A DNA stretch of 64,000 bases from Flavobacterium sp. NRK1 (GTDB lineage Bacteria; Bacteroidota; Bacteroidia; Flavobacteriales; Flavobacteriaceae). Both the position numbers and the translations under genes were made by a program. The DNA lies in NCBI RefSeq assembly GCF_024054175.1, contig NZ_JAMXLA010000001.1, forward strand, positions 1,170,483 through 1,234,482. Reading direction: 5' to 3'. Shown piece after piece: positions 35,343 through 43,894 of this stretch; within the stretch, counting starts at the first letter, position 1; every line of letters begins with the position of its first letter. The notes under the pieces are model-generated. The model made no database searches. It saw only the letters and a program-made list of their open reading frames with translations, and was not told the DNA's origin.

Positions 35343-35882
35343 CTATTTTTTATCGGTATATCTGGCATCTGCTTCAAGAACATGGCCGCATTTATTGCAG
35401 GTGCGCAATTCTTCCGAATTATAAAAATGCTTAAAATGCGGTAAAAAATCCTTTTCTATATCGTGTAGTTCAAAGTAAACTTCGTGCAGTTTATTATTGC
35501 AGTTATCGCAAAACCAAAGCAATCCGTCTGTAAAACCTCTGCCTGCACGCACCCTTTCTATAACCAGCCCGATAGAGTTCTCGCCCCTTACAGGAGAATG
35601 AGGCACTTTACCCGGATGCAGGTACATATCACCAGCATTCAATTCCATTTCTTTACGCTCTCCATCTTCCTGAATAATCACTTTTATACTGCCTTCAAGC
35701 TGATAAAACAATTCTTCGGTTTCGTTATAATGATAATCTTTACGGGCGTTAGGCCCTGCTACTACCATAACAATATAATCGTCAGAAAGCGGGTAAATAT
35801 TTTTATTGCCTACCGGCGGTTTTAAAAGATTGCGGTTATCTTCTATCCATTTGTTAAGGTTAAAGGGTTTCATGATTGCCAT
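35343..35882 (-). CDS. nbaC: 3-hydroxyanthranilate 3,4-dioxygenase
   Basis: 179 aa (a start at 35873, MKPFNLNKW, is equally possible). The cupin iron site is in KDYHYNETEELFYQLEG and LHPGKVPHSPVRG. A C-terminal rubredoxin-like iron site (CDNC and CNKC, two CxxC pairs) is typical of the bacterial enzyme. It opens the ring of 3-hydroxyanthranilate in the kynurenine route from tryptophan to quinolinate or aminomuconate. Other kynurenine-pathway genes are not in this window. Confidence 0.93.
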   Translation of the reverse strand: MAIMKPFNLNKWIEDNRNLLKPPVGNKNIYPLSDDYIVMVVAGPNARKDYHYNETEELFYQLEGSIKVIIQEDGERKEMELNAGDMYLHPGKVPHSPVRGENSIGLVIERVRAGRGFTDGLLWFCDNCNNKLHEVYFELHDIEKDFLPHFKHFYNSEELRTCNKCGHVLEADARYTDKK

Positions 35883-36269
35883 GATGAGGTATTTTAAATT
35901 GAAGTACTAAGGTACGGAGTAAAAAATAAAAAAATATGATAAAAATCAGGCTCTTCTTTTATTTCGAAATAGTTTTTATGAGCACGAGTGAAGCTAAGGC
36001 ATTAAATTTTGTGGCGTTAAGCAAATTATACAAATTAGCGTTAAGAAGCATTCGCTGTTTGAGCGAAGCGAGTTCGAATGGTTTAGCTGATTTGGTAATT
36101 TGTAGCCTAAGAAGTTAGAGCCTTGAATTTTTGGTTCTTTTGTTTCAAGACAAAAGAACAGAATAAAAGCGCATAATGGCATTGTGCGCTATCACATAGA
36201 CCTTAAGACTTATAAGGGTTTTTTCGACTCTGCTTCGCTAAACTCAAAATGAACCGCACACAATAATCA
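35883..36269. repeat. Noncoding, probably an interspersed repeat, 387 bp
   Basis: Structured DNA without a convincing gene. It contains hairpins CATTCG/CGAATG (36049-36054 with 36075-36080) and GTTCTTTTGT/ACAAAAGAAC (36134-36143 with 36150-36159). The GCGAAGCGAG and TCTGCTTCGCTAAACTCAAAATGA tracts recall intergenic repeats of Flavobacterium genomes. A similar tract is at 57091-57125. An ORF of 60 aa crosses it but is likely spurious. Confidence 0.55.
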
Positions 36270-37346
36270 CTATTTTTTCATCTCCTTTATCAAATACATA
36301 TATACCGAAAAATGGTCACTAAACCCCGCCTCACCATTGGCATTCCGTAACGGGTAACCGCTATATCTCCCCGTAGGTTGCTTTAGATACTCTTTATCAA
36401 AAATACCTGCTTTCCAGTAACCCAGATTACTATAATCATTAGTCAGTAACGCTTGCGAAATAATGATCTGGTCAAAAAGATCCCACGCATCTCTATAAGC
36501 CACAGTACCTTTTCCATTGCGTGACATCTCCTCCATTGGGTTAAAAAGTCCGCCGGGTTTAACCTCTTCTTTAAAGCGTTGTGCCTGTAGTACTTTTTTA
36601 ATGCTTTTATTATAAGGCCCATCGTTAAAATCGCCCATTGTAATTATTTTAGCATCAGAGTTTATACTCAACAACGAATCGATAATTTTTCTATTAAGAG
36701 CGGCTGCAGCCTCGCGATACGGACTACTTTTCTTTTCACCCCCGTAGCGCGATGGCCAGTGATTTATTATAAAGTGTACCTCTTCACCTTCAAGCAGTCC
36801 GGTAACCAAAACCTGATCGCGCGTAAAAAGCTGAGATGCAGGTTTCTTCTTTTTTCCCGGCTTAATTGGTTTTACCTGAACAGTATCTCTAATAATCAGT
36901 GGAATATTTTTATAGCTTGTTGGCCTAAAAGCAGCTTTGCGATATAAAAATGCTACATCGGTGCCACGGCTGTCGCGTGAATCAAAATGCACAATGCCGT
37001 AATTTTTTTCCAGCAATACAGGTTCTGCAATCAGGTTTTCCAATACGCGCCTGTTTTCAATTTCGGCAAGCCCAATTATGGTTGGTGCTTCGGTATTTTC
37101 ATCTGTACCAACTTCTGTAAGTACCCTGGCAATGTTTGCCAGTTTAGTTTTATATTTTTCGCCCGTCCATACCTGTTTGCCTTTCGGCAAATACTCATCG
37201 TCTCCCCTGCCCGAATCGTTAATAGTATCAAACAGATTCTCAGTATTGTAAAAGGCAACAGTATGTATTTTAAACTGCTTTTTTTGCCCTGCGGCAGAAA
37301 AAGCTATTATTATAATTACAAAAAAAATCAGATTGGCTTGTTTCAT
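36270..37346 (-). CDS. Secreted endonuclease/exonuclease/phosphatase-family enzyme
   Basis: 358 aa from MKQANLIFFVIIIIAFSAAG, a signal peptide; the frame continues upstream to 37469 but the later Met is chosen. EEP-fold motifs: HTVAFYNTENLFDT (metal Asn/Glu), IIGLAEIENRRVLENL, VHFIINHWPSRYGGE (catalytic His) and TMGDFNDGP, then FSDHFSVY at the C-terminus. A secreted Mg-dependent nuclease or phosphatase. Divergent from the TonB-dependent receptor gene, which suggests joint work on extracellular substrates. Confidence 0.9.
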   Translation of the reverse strand: MKQANLIFFVIIIIAFSAAGQKKQFKIHTVAFYNTENLFDTINDSGRGDDEYLPKGKQVWTGEKYKTKLANIARVLTEVGTDENTEAPTIIGLAEIENRRVLENLIAEPVLLEKNYGIVHFDSRDSRGTDVAFLYRKAAFRPTSYKNIPLIIRDTVQVKPIKPGKKKKPASQLFTRDQVLVTGLLEGEEVHFIINHWPSRYGGEKKSSPYREAAAALNRKIIDSLLSINSDAKIITMGDFNDGPYNKSIKKVLQAQRFKEEVKPGGLFNPMEEMSRNGKGTVAYRDAWDLFDQIIISQALLTNDYSNLGYWKAGIFDKEYLKQPTGRYSGYPLRNANGEAGFSDHFSVYMYLIKEMKK

Positions 37347-37435
37347 GGTACAATTGCGAGATGCTAAAATAATAATTAATAGTTGCGCAGTACAACAATT
37401 TTTGCAGGTTATAGTAATACTATTCCTATTTATTT

Positions 37436-37443
37436 TATTTTTG
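37436..37443 (+). promoter_or_regulatory. -7 promoter box of the TonB-dependent receptor gene
   Basis: TATTTTTG on the plus strand, 35 bp before the ATG at 37479; no -33 TTG at normal spacing. Confidence 0.35.
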
Positions 37444-37478
37444 AACCCCGTTAACCAAAACCAACACACAACCTATTA

Positions 37479-40250
37479 ATGCGCATACTGCTATTCCTTT
37501 TTGTGCTGCTTGAGTCTATTACCCTGCAGGCACAAAAAACGGCATCGGTACTTGGCAAAGTAATCGATTATAAAACACAGGAACCCATGCCTGGGGTAAC
37601 AGCTACATTACAGAGTAATGGCCGAGAAGCAATAACCAATGCCGAAGGCTTTTTTGTCCTGGACAAAGTTCTGGTAGGCGAACAGTTTCTTACCGTTGCT
37701 GTTACAGGCTATGTATCGCAAAACTTCAGCCTTAAAATAGTTGCCGGCCGTGCACTCGATCTTGGTATTATATCGCTTGAAGAAGATATTACCAGCGAGC
37801 AGCAGCTCGGACTTATAACCTTAACTGACAACGACCTTGCCGACGGTAACAGCGGATCTGAAACCTCTTCGGGTTTATTGCAGGCTTCACGCGATGTTTT
37901 TCAGCAGGCTGCTGCCTTTAACTGGGGGCCGGCACGTTTTAGAATGCGCGGATTAAATACCGAATATGGTACTACCCTAATTAATGGCGTTACCATGAAC
38001 CGTGTATATGATGGCAGACCACAATGGGCAAACTGGGGCGGACTGAATGATGCTACCCGTAATCAGGAATATACAACCGGCACAGCTCCGTCTGACTATA
38101 CTTTTGGAAGCCTTTTAGGCACGCAAGCCATTACTACACGGGCATCTGCTTTTCGCAAAGGTTCGCGTTTATCGTTTGCAGGCACAAATACCTACTATAG
38201 CTACAGGGCTATGGCTACCTATGCTTCTGGGCTTACTGCAAATGGGTTTGCTTATGTGGTATCGGGTTCGCGAAGAGGTGCTAAAGAAGGTTATTTTGAC
38301 GGAACCAATTATGGCGGTAACTCATTGTTCCTGGCTATCGAAAAACGTTTTAATAACAAACACAGCTTAAACTTTACAGGTATTTATGCCCAAAGTGAAC
38401 GCGGACGCAACTCGCCAAATACACAGGAAGTAACTAATATTGCCGGGGTTAAGTATAATGCCTATTGGGGCAGTTACAACGGAGAGAAACGTAACTCGCG
38501 CGAGAAGAACATTGAAGAGCCTATATTAATGCTGAACCACTACTGGAAAATTGATACTAAAACTACACTAAATACTAATGTTGCCTATCAGTTTGGTAAA
38601 ATCGGCAATAGCCGTTTAGATTATCAGTATGCCCCTAACCCCGACCCAGGTTATTATACCAAAACACCAAATTATTTTGATGATCCTGCGGAGGCTGCCA
38701 ATGCACCCTTTTTAATCCAAAGGCAACTGGACTGGAATAGTCTATATGAAACCAACAGACTTTCGCCCGATGGAAGAAGCAAATACATTGAATATGAAGA
38801 CCGTACTGACGATAAAACCTTTACAGCCAGTTCAATTCTTTACAGCAGGCTATCATCGGCAATTGCACTTAATGCGGGTATGAGTTATAAAAAATTAAAA
38901 TCGCATAACTACCAAAACCTTACTAACCTGTTGGGTGGCACTTATTTTTCAGATATAGACCATTTTTATTATGGCGATTATGCACAAACAGATCTCAATC
39001 ACCCAAACAGACAGGTAGGCGAAGGCGATGCTTTTGGCTATAATTATAATTTGTTCGCCAATACAATAAATGCCTTTACGCAATTTCGTTTCAGCTACCG
39101 CAAAATAGATTTTTACCTTGCCCAATCGTTTAGCCGTTCGGTATACCAAAGGGACGGATTATTCCGCAATGGTTTATATCCCAATAATTCTTTCGACGAA
39201 AGCCCAAAAACAGCATTCGAAAACTTTGGCTTTAAAGGAGGGTTAACCTATAAGTTAAACGGAAGGCATTTGTTTATTGCCAATGCATTGCGCCAAAGCA
39301 GGGCACCATCTTTGCAAAATACATTTGCCAATGCAAGGCTAAACAACACTGTTATGAGCAATATTAGTAATGAAACATTGTCTAATCTTGACGCCAGCTA
39401 CATTTTACGTATGCCAACTATTAAAGCCCGTATAACCGGATTTTATACCACTATTGAGAATGCTGCCGAAACATCATCTTTTTACGGCGAAGGCATTTTT
39501 GAAGGCGATAATGCCGATGCTTTTGTTGCTGAAAATGTAACAGAAATAAACAAACGTATGATGGGACTTGAACTTGGTATAGAATATCAGCTTACCCCAA
39601 CTATAAAACTAATGGCATCGGGTGCACTTGGGCAATATACATATAGCAATAATCCTAATGTATCGCTTAACAACGACGCCCTTGCCATTATAAACAGTAA
39701 TGACGATGGTACTACCGTTATAGGTTCACCATTAACAACAACCGATTTTGGAAAGGCATACCTTAAAAATTATAGATTACCCGGCATGCCGCAACAGGCA
39801 TTTTCTATAGGCGCAGAATACCGTGACCCACATTACTGGTGGATTGGTGCCAATGCCAATTACCTTGCTGCCAATTATGTTGATGTTTCTGCGTTGCTGC
39901 GAACCAAACATTTTTTTGAAAATCCCGACAGTCCCGGTAATGCCTTTGAAAATATAGATGAGAACCGCGCAAAACAAATGCTTCATCAGGAAAAGTTCAG
40001 TTCCTTTTACCTGTTTAATATTGTTGGCGGTAAATCGTGGAAAATAGATCGTGGCACATATCTGGGCTTTTTTGCCAGCATTAATAACCTGTTTAACAAG
40101 ACCTATAAAACGGGCGGCTTTGAGCAGTCGCGCAATACCAATTACCGCGAACTGGATAATGATACTGCCGATGGCACACCATCATTTGGCTCTAAATATT
40201 ACTATGGTAACGGAAGGACATATTTTATGAATGTTTATCTTAATTTTTAA
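37479..40250 (+). CDS. TonB-dependent outer-membrane receptor
   Basis: 923 aa: signal peptide, N-terminal carboxypeptidase-regulatory-like domain (about 21-108, SVLGKVIDYKTQEPMPGVTATL), plug (about 110-235), and a long barrel that ends in YFMNVYLNF, the expected terminal aromatic strand. Members take up ligands across the outer membrane with TonB energy. No separate SusD-like protein follows; instead a small lipoprotein starts 3 bp after the stop. Ligand unknown; the adjacent secreted nuclease suggests nucleic-acid products or phosphate. Confidence 0.93.
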   Translation: MRILLFLFVLLESITLQAQKTASVLGKVIDYKTQEPMPGVTATLQSNGREAITNAEGFFVLDKVLVGEQFLTVAVTGYVSQNFSLKIVAGRALDLGIISLEEDITSEQQLGLITLTDNDLADGNSGSETSSGLLQASRDVFQQAAAFNWGPARFRMRGLNTEYGTTLINGVTMNRVYDGRPQWANWGGLNDATRNQEYTTGTAPSDYTFGSLLGTQAITTRASAFRKGSRLSFAGTNTYYSYRAMATYASGLTANGFAYVVSGSRRGAKEGYFDGTNYGGNSLFLAIEKRFNNKHSLNFTGIYAQSERGRNSPNTQEVTNIAGVKYNAYWGSYNGEKRNSREKNIEEPILMLNHYWKIDTKTTLNTNVAYQFGKIGNSRLDYQYAPNPDPGYYTKTPNYFDDPAEAANAPFLIQRQLDWNSLYETNRLSPDGRSKYIEYEDRTDDKTFTASSILYSRLSSAIALNAGMSYKKLKSHNYQNLTNLLGGTYFSDIDHFYYGDYAQTDLNHPNRQVGEGDAFGYNYNLFANTINAFTQFRFSYRKIDFYLAQSFSRSVYQRDGLFRNGLYPNNSFDESPKTAFENFGFKGGLTYKLNGRHLFIANALRQSRAPSLQNTFANARLNNTVMSNISNETLSNLDASYILRMPTIKARITGFYTTIENAAETSSFYGEGIFEGDNADAFVAENVTEINKRMMGLELGIEYQLTPTIKLMASGALGQYTYSNNPNVSLNNDALAIINSNDDGTTVIGSPLTTTDFGKAYLKNYRLPGMPQQAFSIGAEYRDPHYWWIGANANYLAANYVDVSALLRTKHFFENPDSPGNAFENIDENRAKQMLHQEKFSSFYLFNIVGGKSWKIDRGTYLGFFASINNLFNKTYKTGGFEQSRNTNYRELDNDTADGTPSFGSKYYYGNGRTYFMNVYLNF

Positions 40251-40253
40251 GCT

Positions 40254-40829
40254 ATGAAGAAACACATAACTCCCTTTATGCTACTTTCTTTACTGCTTGC
40301 AGGCTGTGTAAACGATGACGATACTACATTACCTCCTTATGAACAATTGGTTTACCTGCAGGATTTTGAAGAGGCACAGGATAATACTATTTTAGACATT
40401 ACAGGATTTACCAATTATTCTGAAACCGGAACCAGCCTTTGGACAGAACAATTATTTGACAACAATGGTTATACTGAATTTACAAATACTACCGAAACTA
40501 GTGCTGTAGGCTGGCTTGTTACCCCTGCCATAAATTTAGGAATTATACAGCGCACTTTACGTTTTCAGTCCGCACAGCACCATATGCCACAAGATGGTAG
40601 TAAACTTGAGGTATTTATAGCTTCCGATTTTAACGGTACTGATGTAACTGCTGCCAACTGGGTGCCTCTTGAAGCAAAAACACCCGACATATATACCGAC
40701 TGGTATAAGTTTATATCTTCCGGAGAGATTAATCTTGCCCAATACTCGGGAGTTGTGCATATAGCTTTTAGAGCTACTCATGCTACATCGGCAAGCGGTT
40801 ATTATATAGACAACGTAAAAGTATATTAG
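40254..40829 (+). CDS. Choice-of-anchor J / DUF5017-like lipoprotein
   Basis: 191 aa lipoprotein with lipobox LLLAGC (Cys18) followed by an acidic VNDDDT surface-export-like stretch. The body looks like a MAM/choice-of-anchor J type beta-sandwich: VYLQDFEEAQDN at the N-terminus, WLVTPAINL in the middle, and ATSASGYYIDNVKVY at the end. Such proteins are commonly paired with a TonB-dependent receptor as surface ligand-binding partners. Coupled to the receptor gene by a 3-bp gap. Followed by a strong terminator. Confidence 0.8.
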   Translation: MKKHITPFMLLSLLLAGCVNDDDTTLPPYEQLVYLQDFEEAQDNTILDITGFTNYSETGTSLWTEQLFDNNGYTEFTNTTETSAVGWLVTPAINLGIIQRTLRFQSAQHHMPQDGSKLEVFIASDFNGTDVTAANWVPLEAKTPDIYTDWYKFISSGEINLAQYSGVVHIAFRATHATSASGYYIDNVKVY

Positions 40830-40916
40830 CAAAAACAATTTAGATAGCGCTGTAAAGCCAAATAAAGACTCCTGAAGCATATTCTGCGAAATCATAAGGA
40901 AATAGTATTAAAAAGC

Positions 40917-40942
40917 AAATCCTGCCCAAATGGGCAGGATTT
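40917..40942. terminator. Bidirectional terminator, lipoprotein / OmpA gene
   Basis: An 11-bp perfect stem (40917-40927 with 40932-40942) with a 4-nt loop; A- and T-rich flanks on both sides, between the convergent stops. Confidence 0.85.
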
Positions 40943-40977
40943 TTAATATAGATTGGTTTGTTAAGAAACGCTCAATA

Positions 40978-42843
40978 TTATTTCTTCACGATAAGGAATT
41001 CACTCCTTCTGTTTTCTTTGTGCTCTTCTTCTGTACAGTTATCGCCACATTTAACTTTAGGCTCACTTTCACCGTAACCCTGTCCTGAGATACGTTCTTT
41101 AGCAATTCCTTTAGAGATAATGTATTGTACTGTAGCTTTAGCCCTGCGGTTAGATAATGCCATGTTGTATTTATCTGAACCTCTGCTGTCAGTATGTGCT
41201 TTAACCATAACTACAATTGTAGGGTTAACTTTCATCGTTTCAACAGCCTTGTCAAGCTCAAATGCAGCCTCTCTGGTAATGTTGCTCTTATCAAATTCAA
41301 AGTATATCTCATTAAGAGCTATAACCGGAGTAGTAATAGGAACTTCGATTGGTGTAAGGTCTGCAGCTACATTTACCGTACCACCGTTAGTTTTAGCTAT
41401 CGGGAAGCTTCCGTTTTCGTAACCATCCATAGATGCCTGAATAGTGTAAGCCCTGTTACAGTCTACGCTGTAGGTAACTTTACCGTCAGGACCAGAGGTA
41501 CGTCTTTCAATTACGTTATTTTTATCATCAAGTATTGCTACGTTAGCATTAGAAAGTATCTTACCTGTTTTAGCATCTCTTACCAATACTATAGCTTCTA
41601 CGCCACATACCGGAGTTGCAAGGTAAAGTTTATCTACACCGCTGCGGTTACTTGAGAAGAAACCAATATTTTTAGTTGTGTTAAAGCTAAATGCAAAATC
41701 GTCTTTTGATGTATTTACAGGAGCACCAACGTTTTTAACGTCTGTACTTTTGTTAAAGTCGGCAACAAATACATCAAGTCCGCCAAAACCATTTGGCCTG
41801 TCAGAAGAGAAGAATAACTTGTTATCATCAGTAATAAAAGGATAATCTTCATTACCTTCTGTATTTATTTTAGAACCAAGATTTACAGGCTCGCCATAGC
41901 TATTGTTGCCTTTAACTTCTACTTTCCAGATGTCAAAACCTCCCATTGAGTTTTCCCTGTCTGAAGCAAAATATAATGTTTTACCATCTTTGCTTATTGA
42001 CGGATTTTTAGAAGACCAGTGTTTGCTGTTGAAAGGAAGCAGTACAGGCTCCCCCCATTTGTCGCCGTTTTTCACAGTTTTATAAAGATAGATCTGTCCT
42101 ATTTTAAGATTCATATCTTTATCTCTTTCAAACTGTTTTTTCTCGTTAAAGCTCTCGCTGTTAAAGTACATTGTTTTCCCGTCTGCACTTACAGCAGCAG
42201 GGCCATCATGCCATTTTGTATTCAGGTCTGATACCGGAGTAGGCTCACTGAATGTTCCGTTAGCATTGTAGGTAGAGGTATAAAGGTCTAGGAACGGCTG
42301 TTCGTTTGTTCCGTATTTTTTTCTTGCTGTGTTTCTTGAACTTGAAAAATAAAAACTGTTATCATCAGCAAGTACTCCGCCGAACGATCCGTATTTGTCA
42401 TCATTGATGTCAAGTACTTTCTCGTCATACATTTTCGGCTGGTTTTTTAGTTTAGGCAGGTAGTTAGGATCCTGGTTAAACTGAATTGCTCTCTGGTCCT
42501 GTGGTGCCATAGAAGCAAATTTCTTCATTTGGGCATTAGCCTCTTCATACTTGCCCTCTACCTTAAGCATTTGTGCATAGTGGTAATACACTTCTGCTTC
42601 CTGAGGGGTAGCTGTTGCTTTTGCATACCACTGTACAGCCTCTTTTGAGTTGAATATGTTGTAGTAGCTCTCTGCTATCTGCTTGTAAACATAAGGGCTG
42701 CCATCCAGTTTCTGGTATTCTTTGGCTGCATCTATATAATCAAGCTTAGCATAAAGTTTGTCTGCTCTTTTGGTTTCTTTTGTTTGGGCTGTTACTGCCA
42801 TAGTAGCTAATACAAGACCCATTGTAATATATAAGTTCTTCAT
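40978..42843 (-). CDS. PorE-like OmpA-family protein (TPR, PD40, CRD, OmpA)
   Basis: 621 aa: signal peptide, TPR-like helices (20-130), a PD40/WD40-like propeller (about 150-410, e.g. SISKDGKTLYFASDRENSMG, FFSSDRPNGFGGLDVFV), a carboxypeptidase-regulatory domain (about 415-490), and an OmpA C-terminal peptidoglycan-binding domain (about 505-621, EIYFEFDKSNITREA ... HTDSRGSDKYNMALSNRRA). This four-part order equals that of PorE, a T9SS envelope anchor in Porphyromonas. Genomes may hold several paralogues, often next to porP/sprF genes as here, so the exact identity is open. Confidence 0.88.
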   Translation of the reverse strand: MKNLYITMGLVLATMAVTAQTKETKRADKLYAKLDYIDAAKEYQKLDGSPYVYKQIAESYYNIFNSKEAVQWYAKATATPQEAEVYYHYAQMLKVEGKYEEANAQMKKFASMAPQDQRAIQFNQDPNYLPKLKNQPKMYDEKVLDINDDKYGSFGGVLADDNSFYFSSSRNTARKKYGTNEQPFLDLYTSTYNANGTFSEPTPVSDLNTKWHDGPAAVSADGKTMYFNSESFNEKKQFERDKDMNLKIGQIYLYKTVKNGDKWGEPVLLPFNSKHWSSKNPSISKDGKTLYFASDRENSMGGFDIWKVEVKGNNSYGEPVNLGSKINTEGNEDYPFITDDNKLFFSSDRPNGFGGLDVFVADFNKSTDVKNVGAPVNTSKDDFAFSFNTTKNIGFFSSNRSGVDKLYLATPVCGVEAIVLVRDAKTGKILSNANVAILDDKNNVIERRTSGPDGKVTYSVDCNRAYTIQASMDGYENGSFPIAKTNGGTVNVAADLTPIEVPITTPVIALNEIYFEFDKSNITREAAFELDKAVETMKVNPTIVVMVKAHTDSRGSDKYNMALSNRRAKATVQYIISKGIAKERISGQGYGESEPKVKCGDNCTEEEHKENRRSEFLIVKK

Positions 42844-42863
42844 TTTCTTTTAGTCGCTTTAGA

Positions 42864-43805
42864 TTAGAAATAACGTGGTGAACGTGATACTTTTTTAGGG
42901 AAGTTCAAATCAAACAACAATATGATCTCGTGAGATGCAGGTGTTGTTACATTAAGGTCTGATACAATGTGGTCATAAGCATAACCTAATCTCAGGTTAG
43001 GAGTTATAGCATAGTTTACCATACCGCCAAAGCTGTCATCAAGCCTGTAGGTAGCTCCTATCTCAAAGCGTTCAAAGAATAAAAAGTTAAGTGATCCGTC
43101 TATAGAGGGGGAAACACCAAATGCCGATTTAAACATAAATGATGGTTTCATCTTCAGGTTGTCGTTAAGCTGGAATACATATCCACCGGTAATAAAGTAG
43201 TGCGATTCTTCAGATCCAAACTGTTGTTTTGAACCACCTCCGGCAGGAGTATAGTCAAGGTGCTTGCTTTTCAGCATATTCGGTACAGATGCTGCAAAAT
43301 AGTATTTGTTGGTGTAGTAGAAAAAACCTGCTCCTACGTTAAAAAATGTATTGTTCACATTTTGCTGGAAAGCAGGATCTCCCGGATCTGGCACGTGGCC
43401 ATTACCAATATCGCTGTATAAGCCTACATTATGAAAAGTAGCACCGGCTTTTAAACCAAGAGCCAAACGGTGTTCGCCACCAAGGTTTAGTGTGTATGAG
43501 AAATCCGCATAGGCGTTAGTCTCTTCTACAGGCCCTATCTTATCATTGATAACCGATAATCCCAAACCTACATTCTTACCTACAGGGCTGCTCCCTGAAA
43601 AGGTCATGGTAGTTGGAGAATCTTCAATATCTACCCATTGCTTGCGGTATAGCAATCCAAAAGAAAGATTTTCTTTTGAACCTGCATAAGCAGGGTTAAT
43701 AACATTCATGTTATACATGTACTGTGTGTAGTGTGGGTCCTGCTGTGCCGTAGCATCTGCAAGGCCGCCCAGAGCCAATAATGCTGCAAGGTAAAGTTTC
43801 TTCAT
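42864..43805 (-). CDS. PorP/SprF family T9SS membrane protein
   Basis: 313 aa from MKKLYLAALLALGGLADA; the frame goes on to 43883 but only the later Met gives a signal peptide. Hallmarks: QQDPHYTQYMYNMNVINPAYAG at the mature N-terminus, LSFGLLYRKQWV, and an outer-membrane beta-barrel pattern. SprF-type proteins are needed for surface delivery of type B T9SS substrates and are encoded next to them, as here. 20 bp before the OmpA gene, so those two are cotranscribed; a terminator separates it from the adhesin upstream. Confidence 0.93.
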   Translation of the reverse strand: MKKLYLAALLALGGLADATAQQDPHYTQYMYNMNVINPAYAGSKENLSFGLLYRKQWVDIEDSPTTMTFSGSSPVGKNVGLGLSVINDKIGPVEETNAYADFSYTLNLGGEHRLALGLKAGATFHNVGLYSDIGNGHVPDPGDPAFQQNVNNTFFNVGAGFFYYTNKYYFAASVPNMLKSKHLDYTPAGGGSKQQFGSEESHYFITGGYVFQLNDNLKMKPSFMFKSAFGVSPSIDGSLNFLFFERFEIGATYRLDDSFGGMVNYAITPNLRLGYAYDHIVSDLNVTTPASHEIILLFDLNFPKKVSRSPRYF

Positions 43806-43849
43806 GTAATGTGTGTTTTGCTTCGTTATTGTAAAAATATAAAAAAAAA

Positions 43850-43877
43850 CAAACCCCCGCCATTGGGCAGGGGTTTG
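43850..43877 (-). terminator. Terminator between the adhesin and porP/sprF genes
   Basis: Stem CAAACCCC/GGGGTTTG (43850-43857 with 43870-43877) plus inner GCC/GGC, loop ATTG, and on the minus strand a run of about nine T. A strong intrinsic terminator within the apparent operon. Confidence 0.85.
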
Positions 43878-43894
43878 TGGCAAACTTTTTTAAA

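Noticed and set aside
35936..36182. Short frames (60-62 aa) in the intergenic repeat
   Set aside because: They overlap hairpins and repeat tracts and show no protein signature.
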